64,000 nt of DNA from Ectobacillus funiculus (GTDB taxonomy: Bacteria; Bacillota; Bacilli; Bacillales; Bacillaceae_G): assembly GCF_042429435.1 (NCBI RefSeq), contig NZ_JBHMAF010000167.1; one strand, written 5' to 3'. Each line of letters opens with the position of its first letter. Position 1 is the stretch's first letter. The notes below the pieces were generated by a model, which was given only the letters and a program-made list of their open reading frames with translations, had not been told where the DNA came from and ran no database searches. Made by a program: the position numbers and the translations under genes. Positions 43,292 to 52,183 of the stretch are shown here, in pieces.

Positions 43292-45064
43292 TTATGGATC
43301 TAATAGATGTCGCACGATAGGGTGCCAAATCTCTACTGTTGTCCCCTGATTTTCCCTACTAAGAATATGTAATCCAAATTCGTTTCCAAAGGAGAGTTTA
43401 ATTCTTTCATTTACATTCAGCATGCCATACCCACTCGAATTTGAACTGCCAATCGTCCCTCCATCTTCGAGCCGTTGATTCATTGCTTTGACTTGCTCTG
43501 GATTCATTCCCTTTCCATCATCGGTTACACTGAGAAATAGCTTATCGTCGATGATTTTTACTTGTATTGAAATCTTTCCTCTACCTCTCTTGGTTTTAAT
43601 CGCGTGATAAATTGAGTTTTCTACCAATGGCTGTAGAATGAGTTTGAGTACAAAAAGGTTTTTCGCTTCCTCCTGCACCTCAATATCATAATCAAACTTA
43701 TCTTCGTATCTATTCATTTGAATGATAAGATAGCTCCTGATATGTTCAATTTCTTCGGATACCTTAATGCTTTCCTTTCCCTTACTCAACCCGATTCGAA
43801 AGAGATTTGTCAGCGCATCAATCACAGTCATAATGTCTCGAGCCTGATATTCCTGGGCCATCCATTTAATAGTATCAAGTGTATTGTAAAGAAAATGCGG
43901 CTTAATTTGTTCTTGTAGAACTTTTAATTCTGCCTCCCGTTTTCGTTTCTCTATCAAATTAATGACGTTAAGCAGGTTTTTTATAGATTCAATCATTCTA
44001 TTAAAACTATCCCCTAACCGCTTAATCTCATCCTCATTTTCACTTTCAAACTTCTGCTCTAGGTCTCCTTGTGCCGCCCGTTTCATGAGTAAACTTAATT
44101 GACCGAGAGGCCTTGTAATCGATGATGTGAAATAAGCTGCTGCAAAAATAGCGAAAATCGACACAATCGCGGCAATAATCCCTACCATCCATCTCATGCT
44201 CCTTATAAACGCATGAGTTTCGTTAATCGAAAAAACACCAACAATCTTCCATTTGGTGTAATTCGAATAATCGTACATCATCTGGTAATCGGTGCCTTGA
44301 ATTCTCTTAGTAAAACTTCCTGACCTTGTATGATTGAACCAAGAGTTCTGAATGCGATATACAATTGGGTTCACTGGGGTATATACAATGCGGGAATGTT
44401 CATCTACTATGTAGACAAACCCATGTGCACCAAACCCCATATTCTGGATTTCGTTGTAAATCGTATTTAGTTTCCAATCAATTAAAATTACACCCAAAGG
44501 TTCTCCCGTTTTTTCATCAGTAATCGCTTTCGTAACAGATAGTACTTCATCTGCGCTGTACTTTGGATTTGTAGTAATGTTCCGTCCTACTGGTCTACTT
44601 TCCAAATGAATCATAGATGGAGCGTTTACTGCTTGCTTATACCAATTCTCATTTATCAAAGCATCCCTTGACATCCTATACATTTCATTACTAATGGATA
44701 AATCATTTTTATTGACTATTAAAATACCTGCAATCTGCGGCTGTGTGTTCATATAGATCTTTAACTGAGCTTTCACCTTCGATTCCACGTCCTGCTCTGG
44801 CTTTTGAAGCAAGAGGAAATCGCTTACATATTCATTCCCACTTAAATATTTTGTAATATTCTCCAGACCCTGTAAATGTAACTCGATATTTTTCTTCACT
44901 TGTTCAATTGCTTTCTTGGTATGCTCATTCGCCTGCCGTTCCATCAGCTTTGTATACTCATAAGCCGGCAATGCAGTCGAGACAGTGATAGACAGCAAAA
45001 TAATAGTTATAAAAATACATATTAGTTTAAAATATAAGGACTTATTTTTGAAAAACCAACGAAT
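43292..45064 (-). CDS. YesM-type sensor histidine kinase of the second system, ATT start
   Basis: 590 residues if started at the ATT at 45064, which lies 8 bases after GGAGG. A TAG six codons upstream and the absence of any ATG, GTG or TTG before 44998 leave ATT as the only start with a ribosome binding site. Starting there gives MIRWFFKNKSLYFKLICIFI, a complete first membrane helix; the TTG at 44998 would cut it in half. Domains: helix, Cache-like sensor (about 45-290), second helix, HAMP, then IKPHFLYNTLDTIKW (phospho-acceptor His), LILQPLVENSIYHAI, DDGKGMN and GYGMLNVNERI. Paralogue of the AraS-like kinase. Confidence 0.85.
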   Translation of the reverse strand: MRWFFKNKSLYFKLICIFITIILLSITVSTALPAYEYTKLMERQANEHTKKAIEQVKKNIELHLQGLENITKYLSGNEYVSDFLLLQKPEQDVESKVKAQLKIYMNTQPQIAGILIVNKNDLSISNEMYRMSRDALINENWYKQAVNAPSMIHLESRPVGRNITTNPKYSADEVLSVTKAITDEKTGEPLGVILIDWKLNTIYNEIQNMGFGAHGFVYIVDEHSRIVYTPVNPIVYRIQNSWFNHTRSGSFTKRIQGTDYQMMYDYSNYTKWKIVGVFSINETHAFIRSMRWMVGIIAAIVSIFAIFAAAYFTSSITRPLGQLSLLMKRAAQGDLEQKFESENEDEIKRLGDSFNRMIESIKNLLNVINLIEKRKREAELKVLQEQIKPHFLYNTLDTIKWMAQEYQARDIMTVIDALTNLFRIGLSKGKESIKVSEEIEHIRSYLIIQMNRYEDKFDYDIEVQEEAKNLFVLKLILQPLVENSIYHAIKTKRGRGKISIQVKIIDDKLFLSVTDDGKGMNPEQVKAMNQRLEDGGTIGSSNSSGYGMLNVNERIKLSFGNEFGLHILSRENQGTTVEIWHPIVRHLLDP

Positions 45065-45349
45065 GATATATTCCTCCCTCTAATATATTTTTTCAAACTA
45101 CGAAGATAATATTTAAAATAAATTTCCTATCATGGTTACTAAATTACATTGTTATTTTTCATAAAACTATTAACTGATTGAAAGCTATTTTTTATCAACA
45201 CTCTTCTCTAATAGCAATTCATTTCCTGATTTACTAAGAACCTGCTTAGGGTATTTCCTCCCTATTGAATGCCCTTTCAAAAATCCTGTCAATCAAGATA
45301 TCTCCCTTGACCCATATCTATTAATTCCTCCATCCCGTGACTATAAGAA

Positions 45350-45366
45350 CTTGTACGTACAAAATA
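45350..45366. promoter_or_regulatory. AraR-operator-like palindrome
   Basis: ACTTGTACGTACAAAAT contains a perfect 12-bp palindrome, TTGTACGTACAA, resembling the Bacillus AraR operator (near ATTTGTACGTACAAAT). It lies about 290 bases upstream of the second kinase start, in the non-homologous tail of the broken GH59-like gene. No araR gene is in the window. Confidence 0.5.
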
Positions 45367-45439
45367 TTATAATCAAAAAAATCAGAAAAGGAAATAACCC
45401 CCTCATTTTCGGGTGTGGTGTGATCATCATATCCGACAA

Positions 45440-46634
45440 AGTTCATAACATGACGAACCCCTTGTAACCCAGCATCTGCTTCATAAAAGCCAGACCATGG
45501 ATCATACATACGCACTAATGAGATGCTTCGGATTATAGGCAGAACCTTCATAAAAGGCTGCAACTGAAGGTTGAAAATCAAATGAAACTGCATTAAGCGG
45601 ATTGCTGCCTGCACCTGTCCATGAATATGCTGATATAATACGCGAGGTTACATCGACAATCCCTGCTTTTCCTCCAAGCCTATTATAATTTGGCTCCATA
45701 TTTTCACGGTAACGAGCATTTATCATTGGGGAAATTCCTTCAGGTACCTAAACTTCTTTTGGCTGTTTGCCTTCAGCAATCAATTTATTTTGCAACTGAG
45801 TGAGTTCATTCGAACCAGTCAGACCGTAATGGGAACTGACGACGTCAATTTCATCAATCAAATCTGGGTTTTGCAGTAGTGTTTTACTAATTGTTGCTGT
45901 ATCACGATAACCATCTGCATCAACAAGTTTAATATGTTTGTAATCTGCATCAGAGTTTGGCTCTGTTTTGATTTTTGAAGTAAAGTATTTTAGCCATTCA
46001 AGTTCATTTTTACCATTATTTTGTGCGCTTTCATTTTGAGAAATCCCAACATAATCTAGTTTAAAGTCATACTCCTTATAAACTGCATCGATTGTCTGTT
46101 TATACCATTGATATCGATTCTCGTATTGATTACTTGCAGCACCACTCCATGAAAAACGCGGTTCACCCCAACGCAAAATTTCGACCATGATATCTGGGTT
46201 GATAGATTTGGCATCAGCGGCAAATTGGAACCCTGCTCCTCTGAGCACATTTGCTGGTTCATCTCATCTGCATAACGCATTGTTGCGGGCTCAGTTCCAG
46301 AAGATGAATTCACATCAGCGCCCACCTCTACTTTAACGTGCGTGAGTCCAGCCCCTGTTTCTTTATTAAACAGCTTATTCATAATTTCCCAATACTTTTT
46401 CGGATTTTCTTCCTTGTAATCTAACAACAAACGCGATGTATTATTGCCTGTTACTGTTCCAAAGCCTTTAAATCGGTTATATTTATCTACATTGTTGCCA
46501 TCAATTGTAATTGTTTTTGTGATAACTTCAGCTTTAGCTTCATTTGGGCCCATAACAAAAACTGACCCAAATAGCGTGGAAGCAACACATAAATATCCGA
46601 TACTCTTTTTAAATTTTTTTCTTTTACTTACCAT
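45440..46634 (-). pseudogene. Secreted GH59-like glycoside hydrolase, broken
   Basis: The reading begins with a signal peptide (MVSKRKKFKK to AKA) and resembles GH59 galactocerebrosidase-type clan A hydrolases: RFKGFGTVTGNNTSRLLLDY, GLTHVKVEVGADVNSSSG, DIMVEILRWGEPRFSW and DYVGISQNES. It is interrupted by a frameshift near 46255 (frame resumes PANVLRGAGFQF), an in-frame TAG near 45750 where a Trp codon is expected before VPEGISPMINAR, and a second frameshift near 45515 (frame resumes LVRMYDPWSGFYEADAGL). After RHVMNF homology ends at about 45440, so the 3' half is also lost. A galactan- or galactoside-active enzyme originally. Sequencing error could explain single frameshifts but not all defects. 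Confidence 0.75.
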
Positions 46635-46681
46635 TTTTATAACCTATCCTTTCTACCTAGCCTTTTAAGCTATGGTCGTGG

Positions 46682-46724
46682 AAAAACAATACACCCCAAT
46701 CAACCTTCGTTAATTAGGGTGTAT
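46682..46724 (-). terminator. Terminator of the MATE gene
   Basis: On the minus strand ATACACCC...GGGTGTAT form the stem, followed by TGTTTTTCC. Confidence 0.7.
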
Positions 46725-46798
46725 ATTTCTTAAAAAATTATAGTTAAAAATGCAAGCAATCTATAAAAAACATTATAGTATAGCAAGTAATAAGCATT

Positions 46799-48166
46799 CT
46801 AAAAAACCATCGTTGCGTTTTTCAGTTCCTCTTTGGCATCAGATTTCACTATAAACTTTTTGGCTCTCCAACGGAATAGAACTAACACCCCTCGCAGTAA
46901 TTCATCTAAAATCATTGCTGCATAGATACCATACAAACCCCAGTGCATCCAAATTCCTAGGCAGTAAGATAAACCTACGGCAATTACCCACATGGAAACT
47001 AATCCAACCATCATGTTAAAGCGGGTTTCGCCTACAGCGTTTAAAGCATTGCCTAAAGCCATATTGAGCATTTTGGCCGGCTGCAGCAACAAATTAACAG
47101 CTAGCAGCGAAACGCCGAGAGATACAATCTCCGAGTCAGACGTAAATAATTTAAGGGCCTCATTTCCAAACCCATACAGTAGGAGCGTATTGACCAAGAC
47201 TAAGGAAAGCCCGATCCACATTACCCGATAGGCACTCCAGTAAGCCACTTGGTCTTTACCAGAACCATGGAGATGGGCGATGCGAATTTGCCCTGCCATA
47301 GCAATGGAGAAGCCAACCAAGAAGCAAAATGACTCTAATGTGTTCATATAAGTTCTTGCAGTTAACTCCTTGGAGCCAAGAATGGCAATAAAAGTAAAGA
47401 TCACTAACTGGGTAAAACACCAAGATGACATTCCCACCCCTAGCGGCCAACTCAATTTCATAGTTTCTCGAAACAACGGCCGATCAAATATCCGTATATC
47501 AGTCCAGCTAAAACGCTTCTGAAAGGATTTCCTAAAGATAACAACCAGAATGATGGTACCTATTATGCGGCTAATGGTTGTAGATAAAGCTACGCCTGTC
47601 AGACCCCACGCTGGAAATCCTACAACACCGTGAATGAAAGCATAGTTCATGAGAACATGAATAACATTGATTCCAATGGCGGCATACATAGGACTGCGTG
47701 TATCTCCAGTATTGCGGATCACTGTACTGAGTACAACCATAGCTGCCATAAACACCATGCCTCCGCCAACAATGGAAATATACGTTTTTCCAAGAGGCTG
47801 TAGCTCCTCAGAAAGCTGCAGCAGATTGGCGATAGGCTCCGCTCCGAAAGCAAGGAGAACACTAAGAGCTGCCCCGATCCCAATACAGATCTTTAAGCCC
47901 ATAATGCTAACGATACGGGCTTCCTCCTCCTTCCTCGCCCCAAGCTTCTGAGCCACAAGTATCCCGGCACCGCTGGCCACTGCCGCAAACAGAATATTTA
48001 CCGCATTAAACAACTGCGTAGAAATTCCAATCACCGCAACAGCATCATCAGATACATGACTGACCATCAAGGTATCTGTAGCCCCCAGCAAAAACTGCAA
48101 AAGCATCTCAAGAAAAATAGGCCACGCAAGCATCCAAAGCGACATATTTTTTTCTTTACGTATCAT
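46799..48166 (-). CDS. MATE-family multidrug/cation antiporter
   Basis: 455 residues, about twelve membrane helices in two homologous halves, normal for MATE. N-terminal half starts with LWMLAWPIFLEMLLQFLLGA, TDTLMVSHVSDDAVAVIGI and ASGAGILVAQKLGARKEEEA; the second half starts with LSWPLGVGMSSWCFTQLVIF. MATE proteins export organic cations using a Na+ or H+ gradient. GGAGGGG precedes the ATG. It is divergent from an AraC-type regulator gene 154 bases away, which may control it. Substrate cannot be predicted. Confidence 0.88.
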   Translation of the reverse strand: MIRKEKNMSLWMLAWPIFLEMLLQFLLGATDTLMVSHVSDDAVAVIGISTQLFNAVNILFAAVASGAGILVAQKLGARKEEEARIVSIMGLKICIGIGAALSVLLAFGAEPIANLLQLSEELQPLGKTYISIVGGGMVFMAAMVVLSTVIRNTGDTRSPMYAAIGINVIHVLMNYAFIHGVVGFPAWGLTGVALSTTISRIIGTIILVVIFRKSFQKRFSWTDIRIFDRPLFRETMKLSWPLGVGMSSWCFTQLVIFTFIAILGSKELTARTYMNTLESFCFLVGFSIAMAGQIRIAHLHGSGKDQVAYWSAYRVMWIGLSLVLVNTLLLYGFGNEALKLFTSDSEIVSLGVSLLAVNLLLQPAKMLNMALGNALNAVGETRFNMMVGLVSMWVIAVGLSYCLGIWMHWGLYGIYAAMILDELLRGVLVLFRWRAKKFIVKSDAKEELKNATMVF

Positions 48167-48320
48167 CTAGCCCCTCCTACTCCCTCGTTGATATGAAAAT
48201 CTGTCTTTTTCCCAACGACCTAGTCATTTCACATTATAAAAGTTATACTCTAGGTGATGTGGCAGTTTTTAAACCAAAACTTTCACTTTTCAAACCTGAC
48301 GAGATTGGAGGTATGGGGAC

Positions 48321-49190
48321 ATGTCTATACTTCAGTTTATCGCTCCACCCTTGCCGCACTATATCGCTAGCGGTTTTGGAGTGTTCCAGCCCAATCAAAA
48401 ACACTTCAATCGCAGGGATCTTGGGTTGTTCGATTTACTGGTCGTTACCCATGGCACTCTTTATATCGGAGAAGAAGATCGACATTATGAGGTATCCGCC
48501 GGACATGCGCTCATTTTACGACCTGATCAGCACCATTATCCGACGAAGGGCTGCCGTGAGAAAACGGGATATTTTTGGATTCATTTCAATACAGTAGGGA
48601 ACTGGAGGGATACGGAAAATTACCCTATAGTACCACAAACGGAACCAATGGGATTTGATGCTTTTACGGTTCAAAGCTTTTCCATGAATATCCCGCAATT
48701 TGTCCGGTTATTACAGCCTACAACGGTTTATGAGAAAATACAGCAATTAAATGATTTGGAGCAGCAATCACATAACAATTGGGCACGTTGGAAGCGACAA
48801 TTAATCTTTCAGCAAATCCTTGAGCTGCTGAATGCCTCTCTTGACCTGAACACGGTGACGCCTGGGGAACAAGTTGCCGATCAGGCTGCTTCTTATCTGC
48901 GCAAGCATTACAAGGAGGACATTACAGCTGAAAAACTTGGAGAGGTTTTAAACTTCCACCCGGTTTACATAGCACGCTGCATGCAAAAGCAATTCAGCTG
49001 CTCCCCTATCGAATATCTTATAAGGTATCGATTAGAGCAAGCCAAGCTGCTCCTCTTGCGAACGGATCTGCCAATCGCCCGCATCGCCGAAGAAGTAGGA
49101 TTTCATCAACCCTCTTATTTCAGTTACAGCTTCGCTAAATACGAAGGCCTTTCGCCACGGACTTATCGAAATCGCTTTTCGAATTACTAG
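48321..49190 (+). CDS. AraC-family transcriptional regulator (cupin sensor)
   Basis: 289 residues. GGAGG 10 bases before the ATG. An N-terminal cupin domain (about 1-150) has DLLVVTHGTLYIGEEDRHYE and SAGHALILRPDQHHYP. A C-terminal double helix-turn-helix (about 185-285) has AEKLGEVLNFHPVYIARCMQ and IARIAEEVGFHQPSYFSYSF. Such regulators usually sense a sugar and act on an adjacent gene. Here the neighbour is a divergent MATE exporter. A strong hairpin follows at 49326. Ligand unknown. Confidence 0.85.
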   Translation: MSILQFIAPPLPHYIASGFGVFQPNQKHFNRRDLGLFDLLVVTHGTLYIGEEDRHYEVSAGHALILRPDQHHYPTKGCREKTGYFWIHFNTVGNWRDTENYPIVPQTEPMGFDAFTVQSFSMNIPQFVRLLQPTTVYEKIQQLNDLEQQSHNNWARWKRQLIFQQILELLNASLDLNTVTPGEQVADQAASYLRKHYKEDITAEKLGEVLNFHPVYIARCMQKQFSCSPIEYLIRYRLEQAKLLLLRTDLPIARIAEEVGFHQPSYFSYSFAKYEGLSPRTYRNRFSNY

Positions 49191-49325
49191 AATATAGAGT
49201 CTTTCAGTAGTTTTTCACGGGGAAATGGAAGGAGAAAAATTACAATCGATAAAATGGGTACCAGATAATCCTGTATAAATGATGAAAACCCATTGAGCCC
49301 ATAAACGATGTAATATCCCTAAGAA

Positions 49326-49358
49326 AACCAAGCCTCTTCATTATTCAGAGGCTTGGTT
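49326..49358 (+). terminator. Terminator-like hairpin after the AraC gene
   Basis: AACCAAGCCTCT and AGAGGCTTGGTT form a perfect 12-bp stem; the T tract is weak. Confidence 0.55.
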
Positions 49359-49418
49359 ATACATTTGCGCTTATCTCAAAGGGACAAAATCTTGTACCTT
49401 CTGTAAAATTCTATTAAT

Positions 49419-49496
49419 ATGGTAACACACGATGATCGGGTATTGGATTTATGTGACCGCATTGTAACTATCCGAGACGGAAAGCTATATGAATAA
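49419..49496 (+). pseudogene. ABC transporter ATPase, last 25 codons
   Basis: Reads MVTHDDRVLDLCDRIVTIRD, then GKLYE and a stop. This is the conserved H-loop and tail of MacB/LolD-type ATPases (VTHD, DRIVTIRDGK). Everything upstream of the H-loop is absent, so it is a remnant. Confidence 0.6.
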
Positions 49497-49620
49497 CTGA
49501 CAGAAAAAAGAACTCAGTTGAGCTACTAGGAGAGAACACCCTAGGCACATAGGAAAAGTTGAAAATTGTCTGGTTTTTTTATTTATAGCGGATTCGAATC
49601 CTCTTTCAAGATACTACTTC

Positions 49621-49840
49621 TTAATCATTATAAATCCAATTCTCTAAAATCCTTACAATTCCCCAACTTGCTAATGAGATTCCTATGATATATTGATATG
49701 CTTTCCATGTAACAGGCTCTTGTAATAGAGTAAACAGACTTAAATTTTCAAACAGCTTAGACCCAAAGATTTTAGGTGTTCCTCTTGTTGTACTTTCTTT
49801 TGAAAAAACGGACCAAATTGCGTTCGCTACGCGAATCTAA
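49621..49840 (-). pseudogene. Membrane protein C-terminal remnant
   Basis: On the minus strand an open frame without a start codon reads SKESTTRGTPKIFGSKLFEN, then SLFTLLQEPVTWKAYQYIIG, and ends ISLASWGIVRILENWIYND and a stop. It has one membrane helix and looks like the end of a transporter or permease. Not recognised further. Confidence 0.35.
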
Positions 49841-49873
49841 CATAGATTTAAGTTACCAAAAAAAGAAAAAAGA

Positions 49874-49919
49874 TAGTCCATAAAAAAAGCTCGGAAACCT
49901 CGAGACTTTTTATGGACTA
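49874..49919. terminator. Inverted repeat with T-rich flanks
   Basis: TAGTCCATAAAAA pairs with TTTTTATGGACTA, with an inner CTCG/CGAG pair. Probably a bidirectional terminator. Confidence 0.5.
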
Positions 49920-49938
49920 CTTCTTTTTTCAACAACGT

Positions 49939-49971
49939 GCAATCCCTCTACTGAGATAGTAGAGGGATTGC
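49939..49971 (-). terminator. Terminator hairpin of the amylase gene
   Basis: GCAATCCCTCTACT and AGTAGAGGGATTGC form a perfect 14-bp stem 27 bases past the amylase stop codon; the downstream T tract is weak. Confidence 0.65.
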
Positions 49972-49997
49972 TGCTATTTCCCTTGTATTGTACGCCT

Positions 49998-51569
49998 TTA
50001 TTTTATTAACACTGTTGTATTTGCAGGAATTACTAATGTTTCTTGCTCTTTCTTCGCCCCCTTTTCACTAGAGAAAATCAATTTTCCTTTATTTGAAACC
50101 TTCAATGTAACTGGCTGGTTTGAAATATTGTGATACACTTGGATAGAGTTTTGTTTATACGTACGGCTATAGGCAATGACTTGTGGATTGTCCACTTGCA
50201 GCGACTGTAAATCTCCTTTGACAAGTTCGTCATGCTGCTGGCGAACACGAATCATTTCCCGATAATGATTTAATAGAGAGTCTTTTTGCTTGCTTTCTGC
50301 CTCTACTGATATTCCATTATGGCCTGTGTTGTAAACCGGTGTTTCCCAGCTTGTTTGGCCTATTCCGTTTCCTTCATACCAGCGGAACGGCTCACGAATT
50401 AGTTCATCTGGTTTTTGGCCTGTCATGCCAAGTTCTTCGCCATAGTAAATAAATGGATTACCAGGGAGAGTTAGCAGGATGGAAGCTGCCGACTTCGCTT
50501 TATTTACATCTCCACTTAATTCACTCATCACCCGATTTTGATCATGATTTGTTAAGAATATCCCATCAATTTTATTTGGGTTGTATGATTTAAACATTGC
50601 ATCCGTGGCAACAGCTGCTGTGGCCACCCCTTGATCAGTGCCGTTTTTAACAGAATTAACAATTTTCTCAGCTAAGTCGAAATTAAATGTAGAATCTAAC
50701 GATTGATAATATGGAGCGACTACTTCTGGTTTATCCCATACTTCACCAACCAGATATGTATTTGGATTCGTTTCTCTCATCGCGTCGCGGAATTCATTCC
50801 ACCATTCAATATTTTTCTTTGCTCCCTCAGGGGTTTGGCCTTTGAAGATATGCATGGCCGCATCTAGACGAAAACCATCAGCTCCTTGCTCAAGCCAAAA
50901 CTTCCCGACTTTAATCATTTCTTCTTGTACTTTAGGGTTATCATAGTTTAAATCCGGCATACCTTCCCAAAATGTTGCGTAGAAATACTCTCCGTTGGAT
51001 GCTTTGTGCCATACCTGTTGACCCCATGGGCCTTTTTCGTTTAAATCTGTATTTTTATCGGCCCAAATATAATAATCATGGTATTTGCTATTTTTATTTT
51101 TTAACGCATCAACAAACCATGGATGTTCACTGCTTGTATGATTGATGACGAGATCCATTATTACCTTCACATTGCGTTTATGCGCTTCTGCCGTTAGCTT
51201 ACGAAAATCCTGCAAGCTTCCATACTGAGGATCAACATTATAGTAGTCTGTTACATCATATTTGTGATAACTAGGTGAGGGGTTAATGGGCATCATCCAG
51301 ATTCCATTCACTTGGAGGTCATTCTCCGTTGCTGGCTTTCCGTCATTTAAGTAGTCAAGTTGCTTTGTGACGCCTTTTAAATCACCATGGCCATCACCAT
51401 TCGTATCATAAAACGAATTTACATATAGTTCATAGAAAACACCATTTTTATTTCCCGTTTTTGTTATTTGTTCCTTATCGCTATGTAACATTTCTGCATA
51501 GGTACCTGTTGATAAGCTAAGAACTAGCGGTAAAGATAGTGCCAAAGTAGTCCATTTTTTCCCTTTCAT
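49998..51569 (-). CDS. Secreted GH13 alpha-amylase
   Basis: 523 residues from the ATG at 51569, with GGGGGATGG upstream. Signal peptide ends GTYA. It hydrolyses alpha-1,4 bonds of starch. The GH13 conserved regions are all present: DLVINHTSSEHPWF, DGFRLDAAMHIF (nucleophile Asp), LVGEVWDKPEV (acid/base Glu) and FLTNHDQNRVMSEL (transition-state Asp). The domain layout, including IWMMPINPSPSYHKYDVTDY and the calcium-binding DTNGDGHGDLKG, matches the Bacillus megaterium-type amylase. A C-terminal beta domain follows. Two perfect cre sites lie upstream, one only 25 bases from the start. Confidence 0.94.
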   Translation of the reverse strand: MKGKKWTTLALSLPLVLSLSTGTYAEMLHSDKEQITKTGNKNGVFYELYVNSFYDTNGDGHGDLKGVTKQLDYLNDGKPATENDLQVNGIWMMPINPSPSYHKYDVTDYYNVDPQYGSLQDFRKLTAEAHKRNVKVIMDLVINHTSSEHPWFVDALKNKNSKYHDYYIWADKNTDLNEKGPWGQQVWHKASNGEYFYATFWEGMPDLNYDNPKVQEEMIKVGKFWLEQGADGFRLDAAMHIFKGQTPEGAKKNIEWWNEFRDAMRETNPNTYLVGEVWDKPEVVAPYYQSLDSTFNFDLAEKIVNSVKNGTDQGVATAAVATDAMFKSYNPNKIDGIFLTNHDQNRVMSELSGDVNKAKSAASILLTLPGNPFIYYGEELGMTGQKPDELIREPFRWYEGNGIGQTSWETPVYNTGHNGISVEAESKQKDSLLNHYREMIRVRQQHDELVKGDLQSLQVDNPQVIAYSRTYKQNSIQVYHNISNQPVTLKVSNKGKLIFSSEKGAKKEQETLVIPANTTVLIK

Positions 51570-51593
51570 ACTTCCATCCCCCTTGAAAATTTG

Positions 51594-51608
51594 AGCAACC
51601 GTTTGCAT
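51594..51608. promoter_or_regulatory. cre site 1 of the amylase gene
   Basis: On the minus strand ATGCAAACGGTTGCT matches WTGNAANCGNWNNCW at every position. It overlaps the leader just ahead of the ribosome binding site, a roadblock or repression position for CcpA. Confidence 0.8.
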
Positions 51609-51710
51609 AAGTTTTTAAAGATTCTCGAACTGTTAGTAAAACATAAAAAGCCTGATAATCATGAAAAGTCCTTTACATTCACAAAATAAACTAATGACAT
51701 ACATGTTTTT

Positions 51711-51839
51711 TACACTTTAAGACTGTGAAATTTTCAGAAAAATCCTATTCAACCTAGCCGAAAACTTTAGGAATAAAGTGTAAGGACAACTACGCTTCTG
51801 CCTTCGCCTAACAGCTTGCCAATCAGTGAGTTTTCTTTA
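51711..51839 (-). repeat. Dispersed structured repeat, copy 8 (full length, reverse)
   Basis: Reverse-oriented full copy: on the minus strand it opens AGAAAACTCACTGATTGGC, contains GGCGAAGGCAGAAGCGTAGT and CTTTATTCCTAAAGTTTTC, and ends TTAAAGTGTA. Confidence 0.7.
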
Positions 51840-51933
51840 TCCTGAGTGCAAGCAAGTCTCTCTCATGATCATTATCACCTCACTTTAGGAAAACGTTTGC
51901 GCAATTTGCTGACAATGGAAATATAACACGGAT

Positions 51934-51948
51934 AGGAAGCGTTTGCAA
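51934..51948. promoter_or_regulatory. cre site 2 upstream of amylase
   Basis: On the minus strand TTGCAAACGCTTCCT matches the cre consensus at every position. It lies about 365 bases from the amylase start. A related sequence (GAAAACGTTTGCGC) at about 51889 deviates at the conserved TG. Confidence 0.6.
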
Positions 51949-52023
51949 TACCTAAAATGTTAAAAATTAACTTATGTGATACATGTAGAATCTAACGGAT
52001 AAGGTGATCTTTTCTCAGGCTAA

Positions 52024-52172
52024 ATGAAAAAACTTTTAAATTTAGTTGCTTCAGCAACGGAAGAATACGGAAAATGAATGGAAACATACAGAAAGTCCTG
52101 GACTTGGTTGTAAACGCGTTGTTTAACTTAAGTCATCAAAAACAAGGAGTAAATCATAATAACTTCTTATAG
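52024..52172 (+). other. Two short overlapping peptide ORFs before a terminator
   Basis: ATG at 52024 encodes MKKLLNLVASATEEYGK and stops at 52077. An ATG at 52074 in another frame overlaps that stop and encodes MNGNIQKVLDLVVNALFNLS plus 12 more residues to a TAG at 52172. A plus-strand terminator lies 12 bases further. Ribosome binding sites are weak for both, so coding is uncertain. Confidence 0.25.
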
Positions 52173-52183
52173 TAAGATTCACT

